The notes: a model not told the origin generated them from the letters alone. DNA of 64,000 bases from Prosapia bicincta (GCA_036971475.1 JBAIZL010000006.1:5381501-5445500); one strand, 5' to 3'. Shown: positions 1 through 11,120, counted from the first letter of the stretch. Numbers and translations: made by a program.

Positions 1-206
1 TAGGTTTTCAATAGTATCAAATAGTATGTAAGATTTGTATTGTGTTTGTTTGTTTAATATGTTCGTACTTTGTGTGTCTGTAAATTTCATATTGTTATAG
101 TGTGTTGAGATGTGGTCCTTTTTTGTTGATGTGTAGGATTTCTAGGTTATGGTAAATGTCTGTGTATTTGTGTCCTGTTTCTTTTATGTGATTGTAAAAT
201 GTTAAG
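1..206 (-). mobile_element. Penelope-like element fragment, end of GIY-YIG endonuclease
   Basis: Read on the minus strand this piece encodes a degenerate stretch with HIKETGHKYTD and LEILHINKKGPHLN, which match the conserved distal part of the GIY-YIG endonuclease of Penelope-like retroelements. Positions 1-100 are the reverse complement of about 710-814, with small indels, so it is an inverted partial copy of the element that begins at 207. The window edge cuts it. It contains stops and is not functional. Confidence 0.75.
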
Positions 207-960
207 TTGGTGTTTTGTTTGTGTTCCTCATCCAACATTTACAGGAAACCCATAACAACAGAAACACTTATGCACAACACCTCAAACCACCCTATCCAAC
301 ACAAACACGCTGCCTTCAGATCCATTCTCTATAGACTTAAAGAAGTCTCAATGACCACCAAAAACATAAACAAAGAACTAAACACAATTAAATATTTAGC
401 TTACACAAATGGATACGACACCACAATACTAAAATAACACTACAATTAACACTACAGACAGGAAAACAAATACATCACATGACCATACATAAACATAACA
501 ACAAACAAAATAGCCCACAAATTTAAAAAAAAAATAGGATACAAAATAGCATACAAAACTAATAACAAGTTACAATACAAAATACAACACAACACCAACA
601 ACAAAGATAAACTACAAGCACCAGGCCTATACAAACTGAACTGCGACGAATGTAACAAATTCTACATTGGACAAACAGGTCGCAGCTTTAAACAAAGAGT
701 CGAGGAATATAACAATATGAAATTTACAAACACACAAAAACACAAAGTACAAACATATTAAACGAACAAACACAATACAAATCATACATACTATTTGATA
801 CTATCGAAAACCTACCTTTAAAACCGTCACCGCTTGACCCAACATCTCCAAGCAGATGACACTGATGAAGATCAGTACATAGCGATCAGAAACGTTCTGT
901 CTCAGTGAGTTTTAACAAATTTACTAAATTTAAAGTTCGGATAGTCATAAACTATTGTTT
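207..960 (+). mobile_element. Penelope-like element fragment, RT C-terminus plus GIY-YIG endonuclease
   Basis: The first 230 bases encode NIYRKPITTETLMHNTSNHP followed by HKHAAFRSILYRL and NKELNTIKYLA, the thumb region after the reverse transcriptase core in Penelope-like elements. At about 607-710 there follows GLYKLNCDECNKFYIGQTGR, which carries the YIG half of a GIY-YIG nuclease and the CxxC that precedes it in this family. The two parts are in different frames and the 5' half of the RT is absent, so this is a 5'-truncated dead copy. It is joined head to head to the minus-strand copy at 1-206. Insertion of such elements is thought to use the nuclease to open the target; here no function remains. 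Confidence 0.85.
855..905 (+). other. hammerhead-ribozyme-like motif in PLE tail
   Basis: CTGATGA at 862-868 is followed by a segment whose ends (GATC...GATC) can pair, then GAAAC at 889-893, a five-base spacer and GTC at 899-901. This is the order of the hammerhead core (CUGAUGA, helix II, GAAA, short helix III, GUH cleavage site) reported for Penelope-like elements. Helix I does not pair convincingly beyond one base pair, so this may be a decayed or chance motif. Confidence 0.4.
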
Positions 961-1675
961 AAGTGATTAATAAAATACTGTGATGTAATAAAGAAAATCT
1001 GTCATAATCGAATAAGTTTTCCAGTTTCTTTTTTTTAAACTCTTTAACTTCTTTATTATGCCCAAAATACAACATTGCCTTGGCTAAGTCAGTGTTCCAT
1101 TTACACCAATTCGTAATAACTTGAACTTGCATAAAATACTAAATCTATCTATGTTATTTGTCAGATTTTGCTGAGAAACTTTGTCATTATTTAAACTCTG
1201 ATTTAAGTTTAAGACAGTAACGACATTAAGACTGTACTGAGTCTAAGGTAAATGTACATTAGGTGGCTATAATTTTAAAAATAAGCATGGAACTTGTTGT
1301 TTAGAAGAGTTTAATTTAAAATCCCTTACCTTCCCCCTCAAATATTTTTCTGGCTACTGCTTTGTCTAACTTGATAATGTTGCCTCGGTTAGAGGATAAT
1401 TAAAAAAAAACCTTTAATAATATATCACTGCAACCATGACAAAATATTTTTTACAGTTTTTATGTACAAAATTATCAATTATATACAGCAATGAAATGCA
1501 AAACATGTTCAACTTTAACTATATTGTTGTTTGAATGACAGACCTTAGCATCAGGAGTATTTTTGTTTTGGTAATAGTTAAGTTTTGGTAATGCACACAA
1601 ACACAAAATATCTTTCCTTTGGATAGCGCATTAAAAAATAATTAACAAAATTAGTAAGAGAAACTGTTTTTTCAG
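961..1675. other. AT-rich non-coding stretch, probably P450 intron
   Basis: No coding potential or repeat was recognised. It ends in a pyrimidine-rich tract and AG at 1674-1675, the acceptor of the first P450 exon in the window, so at least its right part is intron. Confidence 0.5.
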
Positions 1676-4600
1676 GCAAAAGATTTTGCTGTTCTCTTTA
1701 ACTCAGATATTGTTGCTAACTGTGCATTTGGAATCCAAGGAAATAGCTTCACAGATCCAGATCATGTGTTTAAGAAGATGTTTAAAAAAATGGCAGAAAT
1801 ATTTTACAACCCATTCAAGATGTTTGCTTTCTTCACTGTTCCAAAACTAGCACAAATGTTAAAACTTAGGTAATGCCCCTTAATTAGAAAATATTCATTA
1901 AAATATTGAAATGCTATTAAAATTATCAATTTTATGTACACTCAGCTGAATGAAATATACAAATTATTAAAAATGATATGTGAAAATATCCTTTTGTAGC
2001 CTACATATATAAACTGATTTCTGAAGTAAGATGAACATAGATAAATACATTTTAAAATTTGCGGACAGAATTAGTATTTAACTTAAAAATGAACCTACTT
2101 GAAAGTATTTGTATTTGGGAATTTAAAAATTGAAACTCGTTAATTCAGTAATTTTTAAAATAAAAAGTCAGTGGTGTTAAGGAGATAATAATTTTGAAAT
2201 TTTTTTCGATGATTTATAAAAAAACAGTATTTATTGAAAAAATAATTATCAGGGTTTTTTCTCATAAATTTACCAGGTTATTATGTTTAAAGATTTACCT
2301 TGTAATCCTTCTAATATCGTTGTATATTGGATAAAGTAATTTAATTAGAATAAATATTAAATCATATTATTTAAGTGCTTCAATTTTTCACTTAAATTGT
2401 AATTTTGGCTTTGTTTAATCTTTAGTTATGCCTACAATTGTTTTGATTTTTAATTGAGTTTTATTATCAACCTTTTAATTAATTTTAAAGATTTAATTAA
2501 TTTTCATTATTGTTGAGGTAATTGCTAATAATATGTTAAAACAGGCCTTGTAACCTTAGTACAAAATGTAATTGTAATTAATTAATTAATATAAAAGGTT
2601 TACTTGCATCATTTTTTACTAAGAAGTTTATTACTCATAAAAAGAAAGGTTTTAAAAAGATGTTTTGCCCAATAATGATTGTAATGTTTTCAGAATGATT
2701 TCCGATGAAGTCTATAAGTTTCTAGAAAATGCACTAATTGAAGTTTATGACTTTAGAAGGAAGAACAATATTATTGGAAATGATTTTGCTGATTTTATAC
2801 TTGCTTCATACAGCGATAAAGGTATATGATTCAATATGTGATTTATAAATGCAAATAATTAATTTTTGTCCGTTCTACAGTGAATACATTTTAAAAATTT
2901 CAAGAATTCAAGTACAATTTTTTTGTTTAGCTTACAAAAAAAAACATTAAATTAGTAAGGCAACAACACTTTTTCTAATGATACAAAAATATTTAACACT
3001 TTGGGAGCGAATTGTTCAGAATTTAGTAGTTATTCTAAAAAAAATCATTATACTTATATATGAATTTATTTTGTGCTTTAGTTAAATATATCAGTTTTAG
3101 TGATATAACATTATAAATGTTTTAAATATATTTTTTAAATTCTGCTTGTTAAATGTAACACATTAATTCCAAATAAAATATTTGTTAGATTGTTGCACAA
3201 CTTGGCCACAGTAATATTTCAAGAAATAGCATACTTGATTTATTTCTTAATACCTACGATTGTGAGTATAATGTGTGTGTTAACCATAAATTTGATGAAA
3301 TTTCTCTCCTTGTGATTCAGATAAGTGTAACACTGTTATGCTGGGTCATGCTATTACATTCTTCATGGAAGGTATTGAAACGTCTTCTATTGTTGCAAGT
3401 TTTGCAATTTTTGAGTTAGCTAGGAATTCAGATGTTCAAGAAACACTTAGAGCTGAAATATTGTCCAACTTTTCAAACAAGGAAAACCTGGAGCTTGAAA
3501 CATTGCAGAAGCTACCTTACTTGCATCAAGTAATATCAGGTATAATGTTTCATTCTAATATATATAATATTTCATACATATAAAACATAGTGTGTGTATG
3601 TTTAATTTTTAAACTCTTAATAATGAAAGATATAAAATTATATTTTATTTATTACACCTTTCAAACAAATTAAGTAATATCAAAATTGAAACTAAAATCG
3701 TTTTCTGTAGAAATATTGCGCATGTATCCAGTTGGAATGGTATTAAAGAAGTTATGCACCCAGGATACCACAATAGATGTTGAAGGAAAACTGCTAAGAG
3801 TGGAAAAAGGAACACCTGTAAGTCTTCTTTTAAAATAATTAAAAATTAACAAAAATATGAATAAAGAATATTACTTTACTTTTAATAAAATTATTAACAA
3901 TATGTTTCTTTTATCAGAAAGAAATTATATTTTAAAAATTTTATCAGAAGGAACGAATGTTTTGAAACGCGTCAGCAAATATTCACTTAGTTAAGTATTT
4001 TTAAAATTAGTGTTAAATTTAATTATTAGAAAGACATTGTTGTAATCCCTAGTTTATCACACCAACAAGAACTAATCTAACATGGTGTCATAATAAATTG
4101 GTAAACTTTTCAATATTATAGCTAAATAGTAAGAACAGCTTTTGACTTCATTCTATTTATTTATTTTTTAGTAACATTAATTCATAATAAATGTTTTAAT
4201 TTACAAATTACATGTTTATTCCAAGGTTGTGATACCAGTATATAGCTTACATCATGATCCAGAGTATTTTCCAAATCCTGAAAAGTTTGATCCTGAAAGG
4301 TTTTCAAAAGAAAATGTTTCATCTCGCCCACAGTTTTCATATATACCTTTTGGAGAAGGGCCTCGCATGTGCTTAGGTAAATATTTAAACATAAATATTT
4401 TTTTAGTTAATTAGAGCTTAGCTAGTGAGAACTATTCACAACGGTAAACAAAAATAGTCAACTCAAAATCGCCAAAACTAGTCTGTTGTGAACTAGTGTT
4501 TGTTTATTAAAAACTAATTTTGGTGAGATTTTGAGTAAATTATTTTGTTTTTTACCGTTATAAATATTTTTCTAAACGCTTGTTTAATTATTACGTAAGG

Positions 4601-6054
4601 TAAAAACTATTAATAACAAAAATTATACAAAAATAGGTACACAAAATAAACACTTTTTATTTCCTAAATCAAGTGGATTTGAAAATTCTTGTTTTTAAAA
4701 TTTAAAAAAATGATAATACATTTTAATAAGGGTTTTTTTCTATAAGACCATCAGTTTGAGGTTTTATTTTGGAGTTACAAAAGTACTAAAATTATCTGAA
4801 ATACAATAACTCACAAGAGATTGTAACTTAAGTGTGATAGGAGCAATATGAATTAAAGAAATAGTGAATCTACTGAACACAAAATTGTCTTTATTTTTTT
4901 ATCTCACGCCTTTCAAATGCTATGGAGATCTTGAAGTATTATGTAGGCCTTAAAGTAGGCCTATTACGTAGAAAAAGAAGTAAAAAACTTTCTTTCACTT
5001 CAGAACTGATAGTAATTTTTTGCACACATTTTCAAGGTCTGATATTTTTTTCATTTTAGCTCCATATTCACGGGAGCATATTTACCCTTAGCACCATGTT
5101 TCAACTGGTCTATTGTTGTAAGTTTATCAGAGACACAAAGAACAAATAGTACACCAATTAAAGCATTATCACAAGTAAAAGCTCAAATGCTACTGGCAAC
5201 ACAAGGTTTGCTACATATGCTGCAGCTATCTAGCAATGTTAAATTAGCCACCTAAAACAATATTAAACCCATGTTTTGGTGGATAGGTGCTTCGATATTG
5301 CATTTTCAAAGGTAATATAAAAGCAGTTATGTAAAATTATTAGATAGTCTGAATTACTTGTATGATATGTATCATACATTTCTAATTCTTTCTGGTTACC
5401 CTTAAGGCCAGACAATGTTTTACCATAAAACTTTTGTTTTATCAAGATGTTAGAAAATTATATTTATTGTAATATTTCTGATATTTAACAATATCCATTA
5501 ATATTTGTTGATTCCATCTTTACGTGAGCTACTAGCAATCACTAAACATTTCAAAGTGTTTAGTAATAATCCATTATTATTTTGTTGCACTGACTTTATA
5601 GAGTTATTATATGCTATTGTAAAAAATTATTCCACCATTAAGTGCAATAAATTTTTACCTTGAGATGAGGCACCTTTCAGTCACTTGACCATAGTCGAAT
5701 CACTGAATTATTATCAATTGTTATTGTTGTAATTATTGAATTATTATTGTAATATATAGAGATTTTATAGGTTATAATTAAAATTATAAAAATAAAATAA
5801 CAATAACCTACCTGTAGATTTAAACACAAAATTAATAAGATAACATATATAGATATCAATTTTATTATTTTTCAGGTTTTCGTTTGGGACTCATTCAGAC
5901 AAAATTATTCATTGCTTCAATTCTCATGAATTACAGCATTCATTGTTGTGATAGAACTTCAAAACAAGTTAATCTTAGCATCTTAGATGTTTTTCCAGTT
6001 AACTTAGAAGGCCTGTGGGTAAAATTTGAAAAATATCCTGCGAATAAACCTTAG
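1676..6054 (+). CDS. cytochrome P450, CYP3-clan (CYP6-like), 3' part of gene
   Basis: This is a haem-thiolate monooxygenase of the endoplasmic reticulum, with an expected role in oxidising xenobiotics or endogenous lipophilic compounds. Six exons join in frame: 1676-1869, 2694-2821, 3321-3539, 3711-3817, 4226-4376 and 5876-6054, all with GT-AG borders, giving about 325 residues. P450s are usually near 500, so roughly the first 170 residues, including the membrane anchor, lie upstream of the window. Visible landmarks in order are ANCAFGI (C-D helix region), the I-helix EGIETSS, the K-helix EILR (ExxR), DPERF, and the haem loop FGEGPRMCLG with the axial Cys. The stop TAG is at 6052-6054. No stop or frameshift interrupts the exons, so the gene looks functional. 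CYP6 versus another CYP3-clan family cannot be settled without a tree. Confidence 0.9.
3939..3995 (+). repeat. possible PLE tail relic
   Basis: The string TTTTGAAACGCGTCAGCAAA resembles the 3' tail of the Penelope-like elements at 26640 and 52330 (GAAAC, two bases, GTCAGCAAG). It lies in a P450 intron. It is short and the match is only to that motif. Confidence 0.35.
4439..4561. mobile_element. short palindromic MITE in P450 intron
   Basis: The left arm starts AACGGTAAACAAAAATA and includes ACTCAAAATC and CCAAAA. The right arm is its reverse complement, ending TTTTTTACCGTTA. The arms are about 45 bases with a few mismatches around a short centre. It has no coding capacity. The superfamily is not clear; TA may be the target duplication. 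Confidence 0.6.
5503..5566 (-). repeat. PLE tail relic, family B, minus strand
   Basis: Read on the minus strand it ends with ACGTAAAGATGGAATCAACA, the same terminus as the better preserved tails at 8570-8606, 54930-54973 and 62634-62660. It lies in the last P450 intron. Confidence 0.55.
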
Positions 6055-6189
6055 TTTAAAAAGTATAGGATGAAAATTATAAAGTATGTAGTAGAAATCT
6101 ATTTACTATTATGTTTAGATAATGAAAAACATATTTTGTGGTTTCTTGAAATTTGACTAAAAACAAGGCTAAGATTTTGTACTTAAACT

Positions 6190-7187
6190 TGTTAGTTGTG
6201 TTTCTTAACCAAGTGTACCTGACAATAAATCTTCTATGCTCTTGAATGTCTTAGTTGTGTTTCTTAACCAAGTGTACCTGACAATAAATCTTCTATGCTC
6301 TTGAATGTCTTAGTTGTGTTTCTTAACCAAGTGTACCTGACAATAAATCTTCTATACTCTTGAATCTCTTAGTTGTGTTTCTTAACCAAGTGTACCTGAC
6401 AATATATCTTCTATGCTCTTGAATGTCTTAGTTGTGTTTCTTAACCAAGTGTACCTGACAATAAATCTTCTATGCTCTTGAATGTCTTAGTTGTGTTTCT
6501 CAACCAAGTGTACCCGACAATAAATCTTCTATACTCTTGAATCTCTTAGTTGTGTTTCTTAACCAAGTGTACCTGACAATATATCTTCTATGCTCTTGAA
6601 TGTCTTAGTTGTGTTTCTTAACCAAGTGTACCTGACAATATATCTTCTATGCTCTTGAATGTCTTAGTTGTGTTTCTTAACCAAGTGTACCTGACAATAA
6701 ATCTTCTATGCTCTTGAATGTCTTAGTTGTGTTTCTCAACCAAGTGTACCCGACAATAAATCTTCTATACTCTTGAATCTCTTAGTTGTGTTTCTTAACC
6801 AAGTGTACCTGACAATAAATCTTCTATACTCTTGAATCTCTTAGTTGTGTTTCTTAACCAAGTGTACCTGACAATATATCTTCTATGCTCTTGAATGTCT
6901 TAGTTGTGTTTCTTAACCAAGTGTACCTGACAATAAATCTTCTATGCTCTTGAATGTCTTAGTTGTGTTTCTCAACCAAGTGTACCCGACAATAAATCTT
7001 CTTTGCTCTTGAATGTCTTAGTTGTGTTTCTTAACCAAGTGTACCTGACAATAAATCTTCTATGCTCTTGAATGTGTTGTGTTTCTCAACCAAGTCTACC
7101 TGACAATAAATCTTCTATGCTCTTGAATGTCTTAGTTGTGTTTCTCAACCAAGTGACAATAAATCTTCTATGCTCTTGAATGTCTTG
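6190..7187 (+). repeat. 59-bp satellite array, about 17 copies
   Basis: The repeat starts about 135 bases past the P450 stop. Units begin at 6192, 6251, 6310, 6369 and so on at exact 59-base steps until 7018; the last two units are shortened by small deletions. Each unit begins TTAGTTGTGTTTCTTAACCA. Most contain AATAAA followed by a TGTGTTT tract of the next unit, while four have AATATA instead. Variant sites (TATGCTC/TATACTC, TTAACC/TCAACC, ACCTGAC/ACCCGAC) recur in the order of a three-unit block: units 4-6, 8-10 and 12-14 share the same pattern, which suggests duplication of a 177-base block. The first AATAAA may serve the P450 transcript as poly(A) signal. Confidence 0.95.
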
Positions 7188-7468
7188 ATTTGTTGATATC
7201 CAAATTTATCTTTTAACCCTGGAGCCGATTTTTGACACGGTTGATAAGAATATTTTTACATCCCAATCAAAGTCGAAGTACCGTCGATTTCACTTCAGCG
7301 TTTATTTACAATTTGGGTCTGTTAGACTTGACGCCCCAGCTTGTGTTACTGAATTTTGTGATTTAAAATAAGTAAAATGTTTATTCTTAGTGTTTATGAA
7401 TGATTTTTTTTAATAAAGTGTAAATACTATCGGCTATATCTAATAAATTTTTATAGACTCTTTGAACA

Positions 7469-8070
7469 ATGGCTAGTGTTCTTCAAAAAGACTACATTTG
7501 CCAACTTCTAAATGAAAGTGTTTATTCTGAGCTTGTTGACAGCCCAGATTATTATGATGAGAATCTCAATGAGTACTAGTGATGCTATGAAGCCAGGAAT
7601 AATCACTTTATAATTTCACCAAAGGTAGAGTTGCTACTCTGGATCAGTTGTGTGCTACATACGATGTGGCTAGAAGCACAAGAAGGAGGCCAATGGTTAT
7701 ATTCTACTCTATATTGAATGTGGCAGGCATTAACCCCCAAATAATTTACATTGCAAACAATCCAACTACAACTACAAGTAGAAGGGTGTATTAGAAAGAA
7801 CTGGCATTGAGCCTAACGTCTGAAGAGTTTCAATGCAGATCTTTGCTGACTAACATCAATCTTGAGATCCGCCTAAGAAGACAAGAGGTTCCTGGCACTT
7901 CAAAAACAGCAGAACAGGCTGAAAAAATTCCCTCTAGGTACCAGGAAAAGGTGTTTTTCTTTTTTTTGTAAAAAGGAATGTAAAGCCAAGTATAGTTATA
8001 GGTATGGCCAGTATGTATGCCCAGACCGCCCAAACAGCCCAAACACTGAATCGGGCAATTTATAGGAACA
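7469..8070 (+). pseudogene. piggyBac transposase remnant
   Basis: The segment at 7469-7579 reads MASVLQKDYICQLLNESVYS and 16 further residues to a stop, a plausible transposase N-terminus. From about 7622 a second segment carries LDQLCATYDVARSTRRRPM, IFYSILNVAGIN and ANNP, the C-terminal part of the insect piggyBac catalytic domain. The block between them, holding the first two catalytic Asp residues, is missing. The third Asp motif (GGVDxxD in the family) has decayed to GRVATLD. A stop also interrupts the C-terminal piece. Confidence 0.8.
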
Positions 8071-8254
8071 AAGTCTAAATGTTTTTGAAACCAGTCTGTT
8101 GTTTTGTGATGTAGTTTTCTATAAATTTATGATATTTTTTTTAATGTATAGTTAATGTTTTACCATTCCTAGCACGAATTTTGTTTTTCTTATATATAAT
8201 TTTCTAAACACTTTTAAATGTTTTAAAGAATTTGTAGGTTAGTTGTAGGTTTCT

Positions 8255-8606
8255 TCATAAACAACACAGAAATAACCAACGCTACACAACCGAACGATAC
8301 GAAATATACAAACACTTCAAACTACACGCAATACACAAATGCATTACAACTCACATACACTTTTTGACATCATAACTCCTAATACACACAAAATACACCC
8401 ACACCCCCATAATATCCCACCCCCACCCTAACACCCTAACCTACGTAAACATTGAGATCAGTTACGGTCTGAGTTGACAATGGGACACATCTCCCGAAAC
8501 GGCTGTCCTCAACAAACAAAGTAAGTGCTACTATAGGCAAGTTTTTAAAACATTTAAAAGTGTTTAGTGATTACTAGTAGCTCACGTGAAGATGGAATCA
8601 ACAAAT
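8255..8606 (+). mobile_element. Penelope-like element, family B, 3' fragment
   Basis: The left part encodes ERYEIYKHFKLHAIHKCI, the end of the PLE endonuclease. It is followed by the family-B tail with GGTCTGAGTTGACAATGGGA, CTCCCGAAACGG, GTAAGTGCTACTATAGGCAA and the terminus GATGGAATCAACAAAT. The same tail recurs at 54827-54973 and as an inverted pair at 62634-62868. It interrupts the piggyBac element at 7213-8842, so it is younger than that element. Confidence 0.8.
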
Positions 8607-8879
8607 AATATAATTTTTTTAAAGTTTGTTTAATGTAATAAATAAATAATAAATATCGTAGAACTTTTTAACTTTTTTAATATACTCCTTAAAACCCATT
8701 TGATAAAACCTAATTTACAAGTATATCAATTTAAAAAAACTCTAACCTCTATTTCTATTCCTGAAAATACTAAAAACATAAATGGGTCTGTCAGACTTGG
8801 CGTCCCAGCTGATGTTACAAACTGGGGCCTCTCCAGGGTTAAACAAATATTGATCCAGCAACCTTACATGTATAAAACC

Positions 8880-9390
8880 AAGTGAAAATTGCATGGTCAT
8901 CCAGTACTAACTTGTAAGTAGAGTTTTAGGTCTATAGCTCATCAGTCATGTTGAATTCTTTAAAAAAAGGTCGTTTAAACAAACTTACAGACAAGAAATG
9001 AAGTGAATATAGTATTGTTTACTAGTTCTGGCCGGATGTAAGTGAATTTTGAATGTTTCAAGTCTGTTGTCATCAGTTAAATTTAATTTTTATAAGCAAA
9101 AATTATTTAAACAATTTTACTGACAAGGAAACTGAGTGAATATTGCATTGTTAACCATGCCCGGCCCATGTTTAAAATTTCAAGTTTCTATCTTATTGGC
9201 CAATTTTGATTTCTTTAAACAACTTTTGTTCAAATAAACGTACAAACAAAAAACCAAGCAAATATTGCATTGTCAACCAGTTCTGAATTATGTTAAAACC
9301 TCAAGTCCTTAGGTCATGAAGAAGTTAGTTTAAATTCGATTGCAAAATTCACCTGGACAGACAAATATAACGAAAACCAAACTAATAAAA
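8880..9390 (+). repeat. diverged tandem repeat, unit about 125 bp
   Basis: An anchor like GTGAATATTGCATTGTTAAC recurs at about 8883, 9004, 9137 and 9259, spacings of 121, 133 and 122. Each unit also has a CAAGT(T/C)... segment in its middle and an ACAGACAA or equivalent just before the anchor. Copies are 60-75 percent alike by eye. No coding capacity. Confidence 0.65.
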
Positions 9391-10039
9391 ATGTGGTAAA
9401 ATTAACCTTATAGTTTTTTTTTTTTTAATAATGATTAACAAAACTTTTGCTTGATCTTAAGAAATTAATGAATGATCATAATTATAATCGAAGTAAATTT
9501 ATGGACTACTTAATGAAACATAACGTTGTTGATCATATGAAGCGATCTTCATGGTATCTCTAGGTTGATCACTAAGAAGCATTTTTAAAATAGTCAACAA
9601 CATTTTTAAAGACAATTGATATGTGTAGGGCCTATAGTAGTCAAAAAGTGTGTGCAATTTGCATTGGATTTTTTTAGTAGAATTATGAATTGTATTCCTG
9701 CTGCCACTTGCAGTTAAAAAAGAAAGTCAATGCTTATACATTGTTGTAGTTTTCGTTTTGTCTTTTAAAGGTTATTACTTTTGCAACCATTCTAATTACA
9801 ATAAATATCTAGCCCATCAGGTTATGGGTTATGGGTACTGAAGATTAGTGTGATGCATATAAATCTTTTGGTGCCTAAGGATTTCTAAGGTAAAGTTACC
9901 AATTGAAACATAGCCTTTGTAATATGCTTGGATTTAATTTACTATATCATGCACTATAACTGCTGCAAAAGAATTACTTATTGCAATATTTAGCTTGAAA
10001 GGAAACATTCTGGTAATTTACCACCTGCTGAAAAAATTA
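9391..10039. other. AT-rich intergenic stretch
   Basis: I see no gene, terminal repeat or tandem structure here. Confidence 0.4.
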
Positions 10040-10760
10040 AAGAAATGGCAATTAAGATGGGAAATTTGCTATGAAAGCCTATCTTGAGGATGAAGGCTTA
10101 TGGAAATATGTACAAGGGGAAACGATTTAACATAGAATGAAACAAAAATGGTGCAAACAAAAGCTAAATTAATTTTATCAGTAAATGAATAGGATTATTG
10201 ACGAACAGAGAGATTTGGGATAACTATGCTATAGTATTTGTGCTTAACATGTAAAGGCCTCGAAATTAGAAAATTGCTCAAATATATAGGAGTAAATTGA
10301 CTAAATAATGTTACAGCTAAAAAATTTAATGAGTTAGATTTTAAGGTTGGGTAGCTATTTTATTGCATGATAGAGATTTGAAGCCCTACATTAAAAGCTA
10401 AAAATATATGGAAACAAAAATACTGCAAGAAGTCCAACTTAGTTTTTAGTTATATTTTTCTAAGGTATAAGATAAAAATTTTAGAACTTATGCTAAATAA
10501 ACTATTGATAGAATTTGTTATATTTCTAATTCATGTCCCGAACTTCTAAGAAAACCAAAGTCTTGTGCTAATTTTGTATTAAGTAGAAGGAAATTGCAAA
10601 CAGTGTTATAGTCATGACAATTCCACCATACAATTCAGATCAGACAATGGCTATGAATTTGTCAAAGCTATTCTATAAGGAGTAATATAAAACAAATATT
10701 TTACGTCAATTCCTGCTGAAATCTACAAAGAAAATTTTTATTTTAGTTACTTTTTATTTT
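10040..10760 (+). pseudogene. copia-like retrotransposon debris
   Basis: Near 10068-10130 the plus strand reads KAYLEDEGLWKYVQGETI, resembling the start of copia-type Gag. Near 10620-10700 it reads IQFRSDNGYEFVKAIL, which matches the second catalytic Asp block of copia integrases (RSDNGxEF). The pieces are in different frames with stops and no long terminal repeats were found. The segment further right (to about 11800, with TRRKNKPNFYQ) could be more of the same element but is less clear. Confidence 0.55.
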
Positions 10761-11046
10761 ATTATTATAATTAATGTAAATATGTATATATACATGACAT
10801 AATCATAATATAAAGTGGCAAAATAGAAAGTGAATTTTCTTATAACTTCCTATTTCCCTCTCTGTACAGTATATGAGTTGGACTATTATTTTTGTTTGTT
10901 ACTAATTACTCCTTTTTTTCGTTTCTGATTTTTGAAGCTGATGATGGTCTATAACTTCTCATTCTATTCACCTCTTGTAATGTTTCACTATTGCAAGGAA
11001 TTTTTCTTATAATTCCATATACATCTTTCAGTAATTGATATATAGC

Positions 11047-11120
11047 TATGGGAAAGTTGGCTCAATGCCAAAGTTCTTGATTTCAGACATTCATTTCGTC
11101 AGTTCGAATCCGACCAGGTA
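11047..11120 (+). other. tRNA-like sequence, relic or SINE head
   Basis: TTGGCTCAATGCC resembles a polymerase III A box and AGTTCGAATCC an internal B box, spaced about as in a tRNA. The acceptor arms do not pair, so this is not a working tRNA. A decayed tRNA pseudogene or the 5' end of a tRNA-derived SINE are both possible. Confidence 0.4.

Larger units (their letters stand above)
7213..8842 (+). mobile_element. piggyBac-type element, internally deleted
   Basis: Both ends are TTAA followed by CCCTGGAG (7213-7224 and, inverted, 8831-8842), the target site and terminal repeat layout of piggyBac. Inside are an N-terminal and a C-terminal piece of a piggyBac transposase (7469-8070), and a later Penelope-like insertion (about 8255-8606). 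A subterminal motif GGGTCTGT(T/C)AGACTTG occurs near both ends in the same orientation (7314 and 8784). The element cannot mobilise itself. Confidence 0.85.

Noticed and set aside
452..658. Minus-strand open frame over the PLE
   Set aside because: Shadow of the plus-strand PLE coding region; hydrophobic low-complexity translation from an A-rich strand.
6190..7187. CRISPR-like array
   Set aside because: Units are directly adjacent 59-base repeats without unique spacers, in a eukaryotic context.
11047..11120. Functional tRNA gene
   Set aside because: Acceptor and anticodon stems do not pair; kept only as a tRNA-like relic.
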